Shown here in pieces: positions 9,471 through 19,596 of a DNA stretch of 64,000 nt. Where the stretch lies: the NCBI RefSeq assembly GCF_040253635.1, contig NZ_JBEJGX010000003.1, forward strand, positions 3,906,001 to 3,970,000, read 5' to 3'. The DNA comes from Streptomyces sp. Edi2. Lineage in GTDB: Bacteria; Actinomycetota; Actinomycetes; Streptomycetales; Streptomycetaceae. The notes beneath the pieces were generated by a model that did not search any database, was not told where the DNA came from, and worked only from the letters and a program-made list of their open reading frames with translations. Every line of letters begins with the position of its first letter. Positions within the stretch are counted from its first letter, which is position 1. A program made the position numbers and the translations under genes.

Positions 9471-10072
9471 TACGCGGTCACCCCGGCACGCGCCCGCAGC
9501 AGAGCGGCGGGAGCAACGTCCTCCAGCGGCAGGCCACGACGGGCCGCGATCTCCTCGGGGCGCTGAAGGCCCTGAAGCGCGGTCACCGTGGCGTGCACGA
9601 TGTTGATCGGGTTCGACGAACCGAGCGACTTGCTCAGCACGTCGTGGATGCCCGCGCACTCCAGAACGGCACGCACGGGGCCACCGGCGATCACACCGGT
9701 ACCGGGGGAAGCCGGCTTGAGCAGGACAACGCCCGCAGCCTTCTCGCCCTGGATGGGGTGAGGGATGGTGCCCTGGATACGGGGGACCTTGAAGAAGTTC
9801 TTCTTGGCCTCTTCCACGCCCTTGGCGATGGCAGCCGGAACTTCCTTGGCCTTGCCGTAACCGACACCTACGGTGCCGTCACCATCGCCCACCACGACCA
9901 GCGCGGTGAAGCTGAAGCGACGGCCACCCTTGACAACCTTGGCGACACGGTTGATCGCGACAACGCGCTCAACGTATGCGGTCTTCTCGGCGGCAGCGCC
10001 ACCGTCGCGACCCTTCCGGTCCCGCCGCTCGCCGCCACCGGCACCGCTCCCGCGGCGCTGGGGTCCAGCCAT
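9470..10072 (-). CDS. rpsE: 30S ribosomal protein S5
   Basis: 200 residues. A glycine/arginine-rich N-terminal extension of about 35 residues precedes the S5 double-stranded RNA-binding domain ([19 protein letters not shown], core [13 protein letters not shown]) and the C-terminal domain with [11 protein letters not shown]5 lies by the mRNA entry channel and affects decoding accuracy. ATG start; the stop overlaps rpmD. Confidence 0.97.
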   Translation of the reverse strand: MAGPQRRGSGAGGGERRDRKGRDGGAAAEKTAYVERVVAINRVAKVVKGGRRFSFTALVVVGDGDGTVGVGYGKAKEVPAAIAKGVEEAKKNFFKVPRIQGTIPHPIQGEKAAGVVLLKPASPGTGVIAGGPVRAVLECAGIHDVLSKSLGSSNPINIVHATVTALQGLQRPEEIAARRGLPLEDVAPAALLRARAGVTA

Positions 10073-10118
10073 TGGATTTACCTCTCTCTGTTACGTCCGC
10101 TAGCTCCGGAACCGGGGC

Positions 10119-10502
10119 TTAGAACTTCAGCCCGGCTTCGCGGGCGGCGTCGGCCAGAGCGGCAATCCGCCCGGCGTACTGCTTGCCACCACGGTCGAAC
10201 ACGACGGCCTCGACACCGGCGGCCTTGGCACGCTCGGCGACCAGGGAACCGACCTGCTTGGCCTGAGCGCTCTTGTCGCCCTCGCCACCACGGATCGACG
10301 CGTCCAGGCTCGACGCGGAGGCCAGCGTGTGGCCCGCGATGTCGTCGATGACCTGAGCGGTGATGCCACGGTTGGACCGCGTCACCACCAGACGCGGACG
10401 GTCCGGGGTACCCGAAATCCGCTTACGGATCCGGATGTGGCGCCGCTTGGCGGCGGCCCGCTTGTAAGCGTCGCCCTTGGCGATCTTCACACCGTATGCC
10501 AT
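10119..10502 (-). CDS. rplR: 50S ribosomal protein L18
   Basis: 127 residues. It starts [20 protein letters not shown] and carries the [17 protein letters not shown] block typical of L18, which binds 5S rRNA with L5. The C-terminal [20 protein letters not shown] is the family signature. ATG start, 3 nt after rplF. Confidence 0.97.
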   Translation of the reverse strand: MAYGVKIAKGDAYKRAAAKRRHIRIRKRISGTPDRPRLVVTRSNRGITAQVIDDIAGHTLASASSLDASIRGGEGDKSAQAKQVGSLVAERAKAAGVEAVVFDRGGKQYAGRIAALADAAREAGLKF

Positions 10503-10505
10503 GGC

Positions 10506-11045
10506 TTACTTACCAGCCTTTCCGACCTTGCGGCGGATGACCTCGCCGGCGTACTTGACGCCCTTGGCCTTGTACGGGTCAGGCTTGCGCAGCTTGCGGA
10601 TGTTCGCCGCAACCTCGCCGACCTTCTGCTTGTCGATGCCCTCGACGCTGAGCTTGGTCGGGGACTCGACCTTGAAGGAGATGCCCTCGGGGGCCTCGAT
10701 CAGGATCGGGTGGCTGTAGCCCAGGGAGAACTCCAGGTTGGAGCCCTTCGCCTGGACGCGGTAACCGACACCGCTGATCTCGAGCGCCTTGCTGAAGCCC
10801 TGGGTCACGCCGGTGATCATGTTCGCCACCAGCGTGCGGGACAGGCCGTGCAGGGCCTTGTTCTGACGCTCGTCGTTCGGGCGGGTGACGGCGATGACGC
10901 CGTCCTCACCCTTGGCGACCTCGATGGGCGCCGCGACGGTGTGCGAGAGAGAACCCTTGGGGCCCTTCACCGCGACCGTACGGCCATCGATGGTGACGTC
11001 CACACCAGCGGGAACCTGGATGGGCAGCTTGCCAATACGCGACAT
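10506..11045 (-). CDS. rplF: 50S ribosomal protein L6
   Basis: 179 residues with the two tandem L6 domains. It starts [15 protein letters not shown] and has the C-terminal [20 protein letters not shown] signature. L6 lies near the sarcin-ricin loop and factor-binding site. ATG start, 22 nt after rpsH. Confidence 0.97.
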   Translation of the reverse strand: MSRIGKLPIQVPAGVDVTIDGRTVAVKGPKGSLSHTVAAPIEVAKGEDGVIAVTRPNDERQNKALHGLSRTLVANMITGVTQGFSKALEISGVGYRVQAKGSNLEFSLGYSHPILIEAPEGISFKVESPTKLSVEGIDKQKVGEVAANIRKLRKPDPYKAKGVKYAGEVIRRKVGKAGK

Positions 11046-11067
11046 TAGCTATTCCTCCGTTCCCTGG

Positions 11068-11466
11068 TTACCAGACGTAGGCGAGGACTTCCCCACCCAC
11101 GCCCTTCTTGCTGGCCTGCTGACCGGTCAGGAGACCGTGGGACGTGGAGATGATCGCCACGCCCAGGCCGCCGAGGACCTTCGGCAGGTTGGTGGACTTT
11201 GCGTAGACCCGCAGGCCCGGCTTCGAAATCCGCTTGATGCCGGCGATCGAGCGCTCGCGGTTCGGGCCGAACTTCAGCTCGAGGGTGAGGTTCTTGCCAA
11301 CCTCGGCGTCCTCGACCTTCCAGCCGGTGATGTAGCCCTCCTGCTGGAGGATCTCCGCGATGTGCGACTTGATCTTGCTGTGCGGCATCACGACGGTGTC
11401 GTGGTACGCCGAGTTCGCGTTACGCAGACGGGTCAGCATGTCTGCGATGGGATCAGTCATGGTCAT
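11068..11466 (-). CDS. rpsH: 30S ribosomal protein S8
   Basis: 132 residues starting [18 protein letters not shown] and ending with the [20 protein letters not shown] block that binds helix 21 of 16S rRNA. In E. coli S8 represses the spc operon at a site in the L5 mRNA. Two ATGs lie two codons apart; the upstream one gives the usual actinobacterial N-terminus. A 238-nt gap separates it from rpsZ. Confidence 0.97.
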   Translation of the reverse strand: MTMTDPIADMLTRLRNANSAYHDTVVMPHSKIKSHIAEILQQEGYITGWKVEDAEVGKNLTLELKFGPNRERSIAGIKRISKPGLRVYAKSTNLPKVLGGLGVAIISTSHGLLTGQQASKKGVGGEVLAYVW

Positions 11467-11613
11467 GAATTGGCCTTCGGCCTCTCTCGCCGGGGTTTCC
11501 TATGTGCGCCATCCCTCTCCCCGATCAGAGTCGGGACGGGTGCGGCGCGGGGACCTACGGCGTAGTAAGCGACTTTATGCGGGCTCGGCCCGCGGTCGGT
11601 CTCGGGCGGCGGT

Positions 11614-11656
11614 GCGCCCAAACCCCTCTACCCTACGGGAAAAGAGGGATGGGCGC
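11614..11656 (-). other. Imperfect hairpin in the rpsZ-rpsH gap
   Basis: GCGCCCA pairs with TGGGCGC, and CCTCT-type bases pair inside with a small bulge, inside a 238-nt gap that is unusually long for this operon. It may be an attenuator or a protein-binding leader structure for rpsH; nothing else is recognisable in the gap. Confidence 0.4.
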
Positions 11657-11704
11657 CCGCCGGCCGAATGCTTACCGAGAGCCCTGGTCGTCCCAATGAA
11701 GGGA

Positions 11705-11890
11705 TTACCAGGAGCTCTTGGTCACGCCCGGCAGCTCGCCACGGTGAGCCATCTCACGAAGGCACACGCGGCACAGGCCGAACTTGCGGTAGACGGAGTG
11801 CGGACGGCCGCAGCGCTGGCAACGCGTGTACGCGCGGACAGCAAACTTCGGCTTACGAGCCGCCTTAGCGATCAGAGCCTTCTTCGCCAC
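11705..11890 (-). CDS. rpsZ: 30S ribosomal protein S14, zinc type (Z)
   Basis: 61 residues, the short S14 form. The zinc ligands C24, C27, C40 and C43 appear as CQRC and CRVC. It ends [11 protein letters not shown], the type Z signature. S14 lies in the 30S head. Actinobacteria often carry a second zinc-free rpsN elsewhere under zinc-repressor control. ATG start, 2 nt after rplE. Confidence 0.97.
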   Translation of the reverse strand: MAKKALIAKAARKPKFAVRAYTRCQRCGRPHSVYRKFGLCRVCLREMAHRGELPGVTKSSW

Positions 11891-11892
11891 GG

Positions 11893-12453
11893 TCAGTTCT
11901 CCTTGAACGGGAAGCCGAGGTGACGAAGCAGGGCGCGGCCCTCATCGTCGTTGGACGCCGTGGTGACCACGGTGATGTCCATGCCCCGCGTCCGGTCGAT
12001 CTTGTCCTGGTCGATCTCGTGGAACATGACCTGCTCCGTGAGACCGAAGGTGTAGTTGCCCCGACCGTCGAACTGCTTCGGGGACAGACCACGGAAGTCG
12101 CGGATGCGCGGCAGCGCCAGCGACAGCAGGCGGTCCAGGAACTCCCACATGCGGTCACCGCGGAGGGTGACGTGGGCACCGATCGGCTGGCCCTCACGCA
12201 GCTTGAACTGCGCGATGGACTTACGGGCCTTCGTGACGGCCGGCTTCTGTCCGGTGATCGTGGTGAGGTCGCGGATGGCGCCCTCGATCAGCTTGGAGTC
12301 GCGGGCGGCGTCGCCCACACCCATGTTGACCACGATCTTGGTCAGACCGGGGATCTGCATGACGTTCTCGAGCGAGAACTCGTCCTTCAGCTTCCCGGCG
12401 ATCTCTTCGCGGTAGCGCGTCTTGAGACGCGGCGCGTTGGTGGTGGCAGTCAT
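11893..12453 (-). CDS. rplE: 50S ribosomal protein L5
   Basis: 186 residues. Family blocks include [38 protein letters not shown] (core [12 protein letters not shown]) and the C-terminal [12 protein letters not shown]5 carries 5S rRNA into the 50S and touches P-site tRNA. Its ATG overlaps the rplX stop by one base (TGATG). Confidence 0.97.
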   Translation of the reverse strand: MTATTNAPRLKTRYREEIAGKLKDEFSLENVMQIPGLTKIVVNMGVGDAARDSKLIEGAIRDLTTITGQKPAVTKARKSIAQFKLREGQPIGAHVTLRGDRMWEFLDRLLSLALPRIRDFRGLSPKQFDGRGNYTFGLTEQVMFHEIDQDKIDRTRGMDITVVTTASNDDEGRALLRHLGFPFKEN

Positions 12454-12776
12454 CAGATGTCCTCACCGGTCCGCTTGGCAACGCGGATCTTGTTGCCCTC
12501 GTCATCGAAGCGGTACCCGACGCGGGTGACGACCTTGTTGCCGTCCTTCTCCACCACGAGCTGAACGTTGCTCACGTGGACAGGGGCTTCGGTCGTCACG
12601 ATGCCGCCGGTCTTCGAACCACGAGCGGTCTGTCCGGCCTTGGTGTGCTTCTTGACCCGGTTGACACCCTCGACCAGGACACGGTCCTCGCGGGGGAAGG
12701 CCTGGATGACCTTGCCCTGCTTGCCCTTGTCCTTACCGGTGATGACCTGGACCAGGTCGCCCTTCTTGATCTTCAT
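12453..12776 (-). CDS. rplX: 50S ribosomal protein L24
   Basis: 107 residues with an N-terminal KOW motif ([20 protein letters not shown], core [10 protein letters not shown]). L24 is an early assembly protein near the exit tunnel. ATG start, 3 nt after rplN; the stop overlaps rplE. Confidence 0.97.
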   Translation of the reverse strand: MKIKKGDLVQVITGKDKGKQGKVIQAFPREDRVLVEGVNRVKKHTKAGQTARGSKTGGIVTTEAPVHVSNVQLVVEKDGNKVVTRVGYRFDDEGNKIRVAKRTGEDI

Positions 12777-12779
12777 CGG

Positions 12780-13148
12780 TTACAGCACCTCCGGCGCGAG
12801 CGAGATGATCTTCATGAACTTCTTCTCGCGCAGCTCCCGGCCCACGGGGCCGAAGATGCGGGTGCCGCGGGGGTCGCCATCGTTCTTGAGGATGACGGCC
12901 GCGTTCTCGTCGAAGCGGATGTACGAGCCGTCCGGACGGCGGCGCTCCTTGACGGTGCGAACGATGACCGCCTTGATGACGTCACCCTTCTTCACGTTGC
13001 CACCGGGGATCGCATCCTTCACGGTGGCGACGATGACGTCACCGATGCCCGCGTAGCGGCGACCGGAACCACCGAGAACACGGATGCAAAGGATTTCCTT
13101 CGCACCAGTGTTGTCGGCGACCCGAAGTCGCGACTCCTGCTGGATCAC
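12780..13148 (-). CDS. rplN: 50S ribosomal protein L14
   Basis: 122 residues. It starts [18 protein letters not shown] and contains [20 protein letters not shown], the L14 beta-barrel signature. L14 forms bridges to the 30S and is the docking point for RsfS. ATG start. The upstream gap to rpsQ holds two inverted repeats; in E. coli this junction is the boundary between the S10 and spc operons. Confidence 0.97.
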   Translation of the reverse strand: MIQQESRLRVADNTGAKEILCIRVLGGSGRRYAGIGDVIVATVKDAIPGGNVKKGDVIKAVIVRTVKERRRPDGSYIRFDENAAVILKNDGDPRGTRIFGPVGRELREKKFMKIISLAPEVL

Positions 13149-13176
13149 GTCTATCTCCTGTGTGTCTGCCGGTTCC

Positions 13177-13250
13177 CGGCAGGGGCTTTCCTCTGACGAG
13201 TGGGCCCCTGCCGAGCCTGGCGGAACTGTTCCTAGGGGGTCCCCCTAGGA
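13177..13250 (-). terminator. Double hairpin at the S10/spc boundary
   Basis: Two structures fill the rpsQ-rplN gap. One is a palindrome at 13230-13250 (TCCTAGGGGG / CCCCCTAGGA). The other is a perfect 10-bp stem at 13177-13213 (CGGCAGGGGC / GCCCCTGCCG) with a 17-nt loop. They are likely attenuators, or sites where the downstream half of the operon is set to a different level. Confidence 0.6.
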
Positions 13251-13254
13251 GGGA

Positions 13255-13536
13255 TTACTTGGCCTTCTCGAGGATCTCGACGATGCGCCAGCGCTTGGTG
13301 GCGGACAGCGGCCGGGTCTCCATCAGGAGGACGCGGTCGCCGACGCCGGCAGCGTTCTGCTCGTCGTGCGCCTTGAGCTTGTTCGTACGGCGGATGACCT
13401 TGCCGTACAGCGCGTGCTTGACACGGTCCTCGACAGCGACGACGACGGTCTTGTCCATCTTGTCGCTGACGACGAGACCCTCACGGGTCTTGCGGAAACC
13501 GCGCTCGTTCGTCTCAGTCACATTCTTCTCGCTCAT
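13255..13536 (-). CDS. rpsQ: 30S ribosomal protein S17
   Basis: 93 residues, OB fold, with [20 protein letters not shown] (core [12 protein letters not shown]) and the C-terminal [21 protein letters not shown] block, cited by its core LSATKRWR. S17 is an early 16S binder. The ATG overlaps the rpmC stop by one base. Confidence 0.97.
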   Translation of the reverse strand: MSEKNVTETNERGFRKTREGLVVSDKMDKTVVVAVEDRVKHALYGKVIRRTNKLKAHDEQNAAGVGDRVLLMETRPLSATKRWRIVEILEKAK

Positions 13537-13760
13537 CAGGCGCTCTCCACCGTCTCGATGCCCAGCTCGCGCTCACGCATCAGGGTGTAGATCCGGGCGA
13601 TGTCCTTACGGACGGACTTGAGCCGACCGTGGTTCTCGAGCTGTCCGGTCGCCGCCTGGAAGCGGAGGTTGAACAGCTCCTCCTTGGCCTCACGAAGCTT
13701 GCCGACGAGGTCCTCGTCATTCAGCTCGCGCAGCTCGGTCGCCTTGATACCGGCCGCCAT
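13536..13760 (-). CDS. rpmC: 50S ribosomal protein L29
   Basis: 74 residues from the ATG at 13760, which overlaps the rplP TGA. A GTG one codon earlier is also possible, but the ATG gives the usual Streptomyces length. Two long helices with [20 protein letters not shown] (core [10 protein letters not shown]) and the RKDIARI block are typical. L29 lies at the tunnel exit, where it contacts signal recognition particle. Confidence 0.96.
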   Translation of the reverse strand: MAAGIKATELRELNDEDLVGKLREAKEELFNLRFQAATGQLENHGRLKSVRKDIARIYTLMRERELGIETVESA

Positions 13761-14179
13761 CACGACTCACCTGCCTCGCGCCGCACAATGCGGCACTTCA
13801 TCGGAAGCTTGTGGGCGGCGCGGGTCAGCGCCTCCTTGGCAACCTTTTCGTTCGGGAAGGACAGCTCGAACATCACCCGACCGGGCTTGACGTTCGCGAC
13901 CCACCACTCCGGAGAACCCTTACCGGAACCCATGCGGGTTTCGGCCGGCTTCTTCGTGAGCGGGCGGTCCGGGTAAATGTTGATCCAGACCTTGCCGCCA
14001 CGCTTGATGTGACGGGTCATCGCGATACGAGCGGACTCGATCTGACGGTTCGTCACGTAAGCCGGGGTGACGGCCTGGATGCCGTACTCACCGAAGGCCA
14101 GCTCGGTGCCACCCTTGGCCATACCGCTGCGCTTCGGGTGGTGCTGCTTGCGGTGCTTGACCCTGCGAGGGATCAGCAT
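13760..14179 (-). CDS. rplP: 50S ribosomal protein L16
   Basis: 139 residues. It starts [19 protein letters not shown] and has the [20 protein letters not shown] block of L16 that contacts A-site tRNA. ATG start, 5 nt after rpsC; the TGA overlaps the rpmC start. Confidence 0.97.
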   Translation of the reverse strand: MLIPRRVKHRKQHHPKRSGMAKGGTELAFGEYGIQAVTPAYVTNRQIESARIAMTRHIKRGGKVWINIYPDRPLTKKPAETRMGSGKGSPEWWVANVKPGRVMFELSFPNEKVAKEALTRAAHKLPMKCRIVRREAGES

Positions 14180-14184
14180 GTCGG

Positions 14185-15021
14185 TCAGGCCTCCGTTCCG
14201 GGGGTCTCCGCCGGAGCAGCGGCAGCGGCCTCGGCCTTGGGGGCCTCGGCAGCGCCGGTCTGCTGCTGCGGCTTGCGGCCACCGCGGCCGCCGCGCTCGC
14301 CGCCACCGCCACCGCGACGGGGACGGTCGTTGCCGCCACCACGGGCCGGGCGGTTACCCGCACGGGCCGCGGCGTTCTCGGCACGCACCTCGGCGATGTT
14401 CTTGACGTCGCCCTTGTAGATCCAGACCTTCACGCCGATGCGGCCGAAGGTGGTCTTGGCCTCGAAGAAGCCGTAGTCGACGTTCGCACGGAGCGTGTGC
14501 AGGGGCACACGGCCCTCGCGGTAGAACTCCGAGCGGGACATCTCGGCGCCGCCGAGACGGCCACCGCACTGGATCTTGATGCCCTTGGCGCCGGCCTTCA
14601 TCGTCGACTGCATGCTCTTACGCATGGCGCGACGGAAGGAGACGCGGGAGGACAGCTGCTCGGCGACGGCCTGGGCCACCAGCTGAGCGTCGGTCTCGGG
14701 GTTCTTGACCTCGAGGATGTTCAGCTGGACCTGCTTGCCGGTCAGCTTCTCCAGCTCGCCGCGGATGCGGTCGGCCTCGGCGCCGCGGCGGCCGATGACG
14801 ATGCCCGGACGAGCGGTGTGGATGTCAACGCGGACGCGCTCACGGGTGCGCTCGATCTCCACCTTGGAGATACCGGCGCGCTCCATGCCCTTCGTCATCA
14901 TGCGACGAATGGCGACGTCTTCCTTGACGTAGTCCTTGTACAGCTTGTCGGCGTACCAACGCGACTTGAAGTCGGTGGTGATGCCGAGCCGGAACCCGTG
15001 CGGGTTAACCTTCTGGCCCAT
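14185..15021 (-). CDS. rpsC: 30S ribosomal protein S3 with RGG-rich tail
   Basis: 278 residues. Residues 1-220 are the normal KH-domain S3, starting [14 protein letters not shown] and including the [16 protein letters not shown] loop. The last 55 or so residues form a glycine/arginine tail ([17 protein letters not shown] and similar) ending in an alanine-rich stretch. Such tails are common in actinobacterial S3. S3 lines the mRNA entry tunnel and has helicase function there. The ATG overlaps the rplV stop (TAATG). Confidence 0.97.
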   Translation of the reverse strand: MGQKVNPHGFRLGITTDFKSRWYADKLYKDYVKEDVAIRRMMTKGMERAGISKVEIERTRERVRVDIHTARPGIVIGRRGAEADRIRGELEKLTGKQVQLNILEVKNPETDAQLVAQAVAEQLSSRVSFRRAMRKSMQSTMKAGAKGIKIQCGGRLGGAEMSRSEFYREGRVPLHTLRANVDYGFFEAKTTFGRIGVKVWIYKGDVKNIAEVRAENAAARAGNRPARGGGNDRPRRGGGGGERGGRGGRKPQQQTGAAEAPKAEAAAAAPAETPGTEA

Positions 15022-15368
15022 TACCGGGTTCCTTCCTTGCTGCTGACGACCACGGTGATGTGGCTGGTCCGCTTGCGGATCCGGTAGGCACGGCCCTGGG
15101 CACGCGGACGGAACCGCTTCAGGGTCGGGCCCTCGTCGACATACGCCTCGGAAATGACGAGGTTGCCGGCGTCGGTGTGGTCGTAGTTGTGCGCGGCGTT
15201 GGCAATGGCGCTGTCCAGCACCTTGCCCACCGGCACGCTCGCGGCCTGCGGGGCGAAACGCAGGACCGCCTGAGCCTCCGTGGCATTCATGCCACGGATA
15301 AGGTCCACCACGCGGCGGGCCTTCATGGGCGTGACGCGGATGTACCGCGCCTGGGCCCTGGCTTCCAT
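15021..15368 (-). CDS. rplV: 50S ribosomal protein L22
   Basis: 115 residues from the ATG at 15368, preceded by GAAGGGAC. An alternative ATG eight codons upstream would add MTDTEGTT, but the shorter form matches the known family N-terminus [19 protein letters not shown]. The loop [20 protein letters not shown] extends into the exit tunnel and is the site of macrolide-resistance changes; it looks wild type. Confidence 0.95.
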   Translation of the reverse strand: MEARAQARYIRVTPMKARRVVDLIRGMNATEAQAVLRFAPQAASVPVGKVLDSAIANAAHNYDHTDAGNLVISEAYVDEGPTLKRFRPRAQGRAYRIRKRTSHITVVVSSKEGTR

Positions 15369-15411
15369 GGTTGTCCCTTCGGTGTCAGTCATAGTCTTCG
15401 CACTCCGCCGA

Positions 15412-15693
15412 TCAACGACGCCGCGACTTGCGGTCGTCCTTCTCGTGGCCGCGGAAGGTGCGGGTCGGCGCAAACTCGCCGAGCTTGTGGCCGACCATCG
15501 ACTCGGTGACGAACACCGGGACGTGCTTGCGGCCGTCGTGCACCGCGATCGTGTGGCCGAGCATGGCCGGGACGATCATGGAGCGGCGGGACCAGGTCTT
15601 GATGACGTTCTTGGAGCCGGCATCGTTCTGAACATCCACCTTCTTGGAAAGGTGGTCGTCGACGAAGGGCCCCTTCTTGAGACTGCGCGGCAT
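15412..15693 (-). CDS. rpsS: 30S ribosomal protein S19
   Basis: 93 residues. It starts [19 protein letters not shown] and has [21 protein letters not shown]19 forms a complex with S13 in the 30S head. ATG start, 12 nt after rplB. Confidence 0.97.
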   Translation of the reverse strand: MPRSLKKGPFVDDHLSKKVDVQNDAGSKNVIKTWSRRSMIVPAMLGHTIAVHDGRKHVPVFVTESMVGHKLGEFAPTRTFRGHEKDDRKSRRR

Positions 15694-15705
15694 CTAAACC
15701 CGCTC

Positions 15706-16542
15706 CTAGCGCTTCTTGTTCGTCTTGCGGCGGCGGACGATGTACTTGTTGCTCGCCTTCTTCGGCGAACGAGTACGACCCTCCTTCTGACCCCACGGCG
15801 AGACCGGGTGGCGACCACCGGAGGTCTTGCCCTCACCACCACCGTGCGGGTGGTCGACGGGGTTCATCACGACACCACGCACGGTCGGGCGGACGCCCTT
15901 CCAGCGCATGCGGCCGGCCTTACCCCAGTTGATGTTCGACTGCTCGGCGTTGCCGACCTCGCCGACGGTGGCGCGGCAGCGCACGTCGACCAGGCGGATC
16001 TCACCGGACGGCATACGAAGGTGAGCCATGCGGCCCTCCTTCGCCAGCAGCTGCACGGAGGCACCGGCCGAGCGGGCGAACTTCGCACCGCCGCCCGGAC
16101 GCAGCTCGATCGCGTGGATCGTCGTACCCACGGGGATGTGACGCAGCGGCAGGTTGTTGCCCGGCTTGATGTCGGCGCCAGCGCCGTTCTCAATCCGAGC
16201 ACCCTGGACCAGGCCACGGGGCGCGATGATGTAGCGCTTCTCGCCGTCTGCGTAGTGCAGGAGCGCGATGCGCGCGGTGCGGTTCGGGTCGTACTCGATG
16301 TGCGCGACCTTGGCCGGCACGCCGTCCTTGTCGTGACGACGGAAGTCGATCACGCGGTAGGCGCGCTTGTGGCCACCACCCTGGTGGCGAACGGTCACAC
16401 GACCGGCGTTGTTACGGCCGCCCTTGCTGTGCAGCGGGCGGACCAGCGACTTCTCCGGCGTGGACCGCGTGACCTCGACAAAGTCGGCGACGCTGGAGCC
16501 ACGACGGCCCGGGGTCGTCGGCTTGTACTTGCGGATACCCAT
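15706..16542 (-). CDS. rplB: 50S ribosomal protein L2
   Basis: 278 residues with an OB fold, an SH3-like domain and the C-terminal signature [20 protein letters not shown]. The conserved histidine in HPHGGGEG lies near the peptidyl-transferase centre. L2 is essential for subunit joining. ATG start; 39 nt after rplW. Confidence 0.98.
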   Translation of the reverse strand: MGIRKYKPTTPGRRGSSVADFVEVTRSTPEKSLVRPLHSKGGRNNAGRVTVRHQGGGHKRAYRVIDFRRHDKDGVPAKVAHIEYDPNRTARIALLHYADGEKRYIIAPRGLVQGARIENGAGADIKPGNNLPLRHIPVGTTIHAIELRPGGGAKFARSAGASVQLLAKEGRMAHLRMPSGEIRLVDVRCRATVGEVGNAEQSNINWGKAGRMRWKGVRPTVRGVVMNPVDHPHGGGEGKTSGGRHPVSPWGQKEGRTRSPKKASNKYIVRRRKTNKKR

Positions 16543-16581
16543 TTCTCAGTCCTCGTCCGATTCCGGACGACTCGGACTCCG

Positions 16582-16905
16582 TTAGGAGACCGGGCCGCCG
16601 AAGATGTCGATACGGTCGCCCTCGGCGAGGGTCACGATGGCGCGCTTGGTGTTCGCACGCTTGCCGTAACCGGTGCGGGTGCGCTTGCGCTTGCCCTGCC
16701 GGTTGATCGTGTTGACCCCGGTGACCTTGACCGAGAAGACCGCCTCGACGGCCTGCTTGATCTGGGTCTTGTTCGAGCCCGGCGCGACGATGAACGTGTA
16801 CTTGTTCTCGTCCAGCAGGGCGTAGCTCTTCTCCGAGACAACCGGCTTGACGAGCACGTCACGCGGGTCCGAGAAGGTCTTGCTGGTGACGACGGCCTCA
16901 GTCAT
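16582..16905 (-). CDS. rplW: 50S ribosomal protein L23
   Basis: 107 residues. It has the [19 protein letters not shown] block and the [19 protein letters not shown] loop. L23 is the main docking site for trigger factor and SRP at the tunnel exit. The ATG overlaps the rplD TGA. Confidence 0.97.
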   Translation of the reverse strand: MTEAVVTSKTFSDPRDVLVKPVVSEKSYALLDENKYTFIVAPGSNKTQIKQAVEAVFSVKVTGVNTINRQGKRKRTRTGYGKRANTKRAIVTLAEGDRIDIFGGPVS

Positions 16906-17555
16906 CAGGCGTCGCTCCCTTCGGTCTCAGCGGCCTTGGGGCCAGACACGAAGGACTCGAAGGCGGCCTTGGTGAAGACCACGTCGTCGGAGACGAGCAC
17001 GTCGTACGTGTTCAGCTGGCCCGGCTCCAGGATGTGAACCTGGGGCAGGTTGCGGGCGGACAGCCACGCGGCCTCGTCGCTGCGCTCGGCGACCAGGAGC
17101 ACGTTCTTGCGCTCGCTGACCTTGCCGAGAAGAGCCTTGGCGGCCTTGGTGGAGGTCGCACCCTCGACCACGCCGGAAACGACGTGGATGCGCGAGTTGC
17201 GGGCCCGGTCGGTGAGGGCACCGCGCAGGGCGGCAACCTTCATCTTCTTCGGGGTCCGCTGGCTGTAGTCACGCGGCACGGGGCCGTGGACGATGCCACC
17301 GCCGGCGAACTGCGGCGCACGGGTCGAACCCTGGCGCGCGCGGCCGGTGCCCTTCTGGCGGTACGGCTTCTTGCCACCGCCGCGGACCTCGCCGCGAGTC
17401 TTGGTCTTGTGCGTGCCCTGGCGGGCCGCGGCCAGCTGCGCGACAACGACCTGGTGGATCAGCGGAACGCTGACCTTGGCGTCGAAGATCTCCGTGGGGA
17501 GCTCGACGCTACCGGCCTTGTCGCCTGCCGGCGAAAGGATGTCAATGGTGCTCAT
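16905..17555 (-). CDS. rplD: 50S ribosomal protein L4
   Basis: 216 residues. The extended loop [20 protein letters not shown] reaches into the exit tunnel. In E. coli L4 represses the S10 operon through its leader. The C-terminal acidic-alanine extension ([11 protein letters not shown]) is lineage specific. ATG start, 8 nt after rplC. Confidence 0.97.
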   Translation of the reverse strand: MSTIDILSPAGDKAGSVELPTEIFDAKVSVPLIHQVVVAQLAAARQGTHKTKTRGEVRGGGKKPYRQKGTGRARQGSTRAPQFAGGGIVHGPVPRDYSQRTPKKMKVAALRGALTDRARNSRIHVVSGVVEGATSTKAAKALLGKVSERKNVLLVAERSDEAAWLSARNLPQVHILEPGQLNTYDVLVSDDVVFTKAAFESFVSGPKAAETEGSDA

Positions 17556-17563
17556 CGGTTACC

Positions 17564-18208
17564 TCAGGCCCCCTTGGCCGCGGTACGGACCAGGACGAGG
17601 CCGCCGTTCGGACCAGGAACTGCGCCCTTGATGAGCAGCAGGCCCTTCTCCGCGTCAACGGCATGGACGGTCAGGTTCTGGGTGGTGACCCGCTCATTGC
17701 CCATACGGCCGGCCATCCGCATGCCCTTGAACACGCGGCCCGGGGTGGCGCAGCCACCGATGGAGCCAGGCTTACGGTGCACGCGGTGGGCACCGTGGGA
17801 GGCCTTGCCGCCATGGAAGCCGTGACGCTTCATGACACCGGCGAAGCCCTTGCCCTTGCTCTTGCCGGTCACGTCCACCTTGACGCCGGACTCGAAGGTC
17901 TCAGCGGTCAGCTCCTGGCCGAGGGTGTACTCACCGGCGTCGGTGGTACGGACCTCGACGAGGTGACGACGGGGGGTGACGTCGGCCTTCGCGAAGTGGC
18001 CCTTGAGGGGCTTGTTCACCTTGCGCGGGTCGATCTCGCCGAAGGCGATCTGGACGGAGTCGTAGCCGTCCTGGTCATTGGTGCGCACCTGGGTAACGAC
18101 ACAGGGGCCGGCCTTGACCACAGTGACCGGGACGACACGGTTGTTCTCGTCCCAGACCTGGGTCATGCCGAGCTTCTCGCCCAGGATGCCCTTGATCTGC
18201 TTAGCCAT
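17564..18208 (-). CDS. rplC: 50S ribosomal protein L3
   Basis: 214 residues. Family motifs are [10 protein letters not shown] at the N-terminus and the loop [20 protein letters not shown], which approaches the peptidyl-transferase centre. L3 is one of the two proteins that nucleate 50S assembly. ATG start, 14 nt after rpsJ. Confidence 0.97.
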   Translation of the reverse strand: MAKQIKGILGEKLGMTQVWDENNRVVPVTVVKAGPCVVTQVRTNDQDGYDSVQIAFGEIDPRKVNKPLKGHFAKADVTPRRHLVEVRTTDAGEYTLGQELTAETFESGVKVDVTGKSKGKGFAGVMKRHGFHGGKASHGAHRVHRKPGSIGGCATPGRVFKGMRMAGRMGNERVTTQNLTVHAVDAEKGLLLIKGAVPGPNGGLVLVRTAAKGA

Positions 18209-18222
18209 CTCTTCCGCGCCTC

Positions 18223-18531
18223 TCAGAGCTTGATCTCGATGTCAACGCCGGCCGGAAGGTCCAGGCGCATCAGCGAGTCAACGGTCTTGGGCGTCGGGTC
18301 GAGGATGTCGATCAGGCGCTTGTGCGTGCGCATCTCGAAGTGCTCGCGCGCGTCCTTGTACTTGTGCGGCGACTTGATGACGCAGTACACGTTCTTCTCA
18401 GTGGGCAGCGGCACCGGGCCCGCGACCGACGCACCAGTACGGGTCACCGTCTCGACGATCTTCTTCGCCGAAGAGTCGATGACCTCGTGGTCGTAGGCCT
18501 TGAGCCGGATGCGGATCTTCTGTCCCGCCAT
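18223..18531 (-). CDS. rpsJ: 30S ribosomal protein S10 (NusE)
   Basis: 102 residues. It starts [19 protein letters not shown] and has the [20 protein letters not shown] block. S10 serves in the 30S head and as NusE, the NusB/NusG partner in antitermination; nusG is also in this window. First gene of the S10 operon. ATG start. Its leader carries a 25-nt element also found before rpsL. Confidence 0.98.
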   Translation of the reverse strand: MAGQKIRIRLKAYDHEVIDSSAKKIVETVTRTGASVAGPVPLPTEKNVYCVIKSPHKYKDAREHFEMRTHKRLIDILDPTPKTVDSLMRLDLPAGVDIEIKL

Positions 18532-18609
18532 GGCTACTTCGTAGTCCTGTCTCTCGTAAACGCTCTGGGACCCGGCGTGCTGTGCTCCGTGAGAAGCACC
18601 GCCCTACCT

Positions 18610-18634
18610 CCGACCCCCGCGGTCGGGCGTGTCG
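18610..18634 (-). promoter_or_regulatory. Leader element shared by rpsJ and rpsL
   Basis: On the minus strand this reads CGACACGCCCGACCGCGGGG followed by GTCGG. It matches the rpsL leader at 24589-24613 in 23 of 25 positions. It contains a CCGACC/GGTCGG stem with a 5-nt loop and lies 79 nt upstream of the rpsJ start. It could be a protein-binding leader site, an RNA structure or a conserved promoter-proximal element. Confidence 0.55.
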
Positions 18635-19041
18635 CGCGCCTTCCGGTAAATCCCCACAAGGGAGATCCTTCTAGAAGGAATGCGTGGGGGTAGGACACCC
18701 ACCGGGTGCCTGGCCGAGGCACCCCGCTGAGCTTCCCGGAAGATTCCCGTATTTCCGGCCCTGAGAAGGGACGACGAATACCTGGGACTCGCTTCCGGTC
18801 CTCCCGGCGGGAGGCGCGCAGCATCGGCACTCAACCGAGCAACCTGGACAGTGTGCCATACAGGGCACGGCACTGGCCAACTGAAGCGGGAGACACTACC
18901 CGACCGCCGCACAGAACGCCGCCCCCGCGCCGCAACGCGCGCCGCAAAATCACCGGCCCCGCCATCCCCGCTCACGAGATCCCCCCGGGCAACCTGCCCT
19001 GATCCAGTCGGCGATGGCACGTGCGCCCCTACGCTTCGCCC
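18635..19041. other. Non-coding region upstream of the S10 operon
   Basis: About 400 nt that should contain the S10 promoter. The clearest feature is a gapped palindrome at 18849-18875, CAGT-GTGCC-atacag-GGCAC-ggc-ACTG, which could be an operator. I did not find a convincing -35/-10 pair. No gene is supported here on either strand. Confidence 0.4.
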
Positions 19042-19445
19042 ATGCCGAAGAGCGCAGAACGCCCGCGCCGCAGCAAGGGGGCGGGCGATCCGGTGGACCA
19101 CCCCATGGGAGACACCACCCACCGGGCACCCGCCGGCCACCACCGAAGCCGCGGGGAAGCCGTGGGGGCGCCGTCAGCGCCACTGCGCTGGCGGTGGCGA
19201 ACCTCGCCCCCCTTTACGTCCTCTTTCTCGCCGCGGGCTCCGTCTCCCCGGACGGTTCATGGGACGTGCGGCAGTCAGCCGACGACGCCCCCTTGCTGTC
19301 CGCGGTCGCCGGCGCACTCGCCATGGCAGTAGCAGCCCTGACCGTCTTCACCACGGCGGCCCATTGGCTGCGCAGCAGATAGTGGCTCCTCGCACCGGCA
19401 GTAATGCTGCTGACCTCCACGGCCCGATGGCTCTTCCCGTCGTAA
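19042..19445 (+). pseudogene. Decayed small membrane protein
   Basis: The frame ending at TAG 19380-19382 encodes two hydrophobic segments (LAVANLAPLYVLFLAAG and LLSAVAGALAMAVAALTVF) and stops after AAHWLRSR. Straight past that TAG the same frame continues with WLLAPAVMLLTSTARWLFPS to a TAA at 19443-19445, a plausible third membrane segment. The N-terminal part of this frame is arginine/proline-rich and looks out of frame. A neighbouring frame starting with ATG at 19042 gives a more natural MPKSAERPRRSKGAGDPVDH, so a frameshift near 19150-19180 is likely. I read this as a gene with one frameshift and one nonsense codon; a functional shorter protein is possible. Confidence 0.45.
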
Positions 19446-19596
19446 CGGGACAGTCCGGGCCGGTCACCGATACCGGCGAAACGGAATATGAGCACGCCGA
19501 AGACACCTCCCTGCCGGGCCTGCGGACCATTACTCTCCAGGCCGGACGTGACGCCGCACAGGCATCACGGATCTGCGGGAATGAAGGGGCTTGAAT

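Noticed and set aside
18851..19594. 247-codon plus-strand frame upstream of the SUKH gene
   Set aside because: Mostly arginine/proline-rich and overlapping the membrane pseudogene; only its last 50 codons look protein-like, too little to call a gene.
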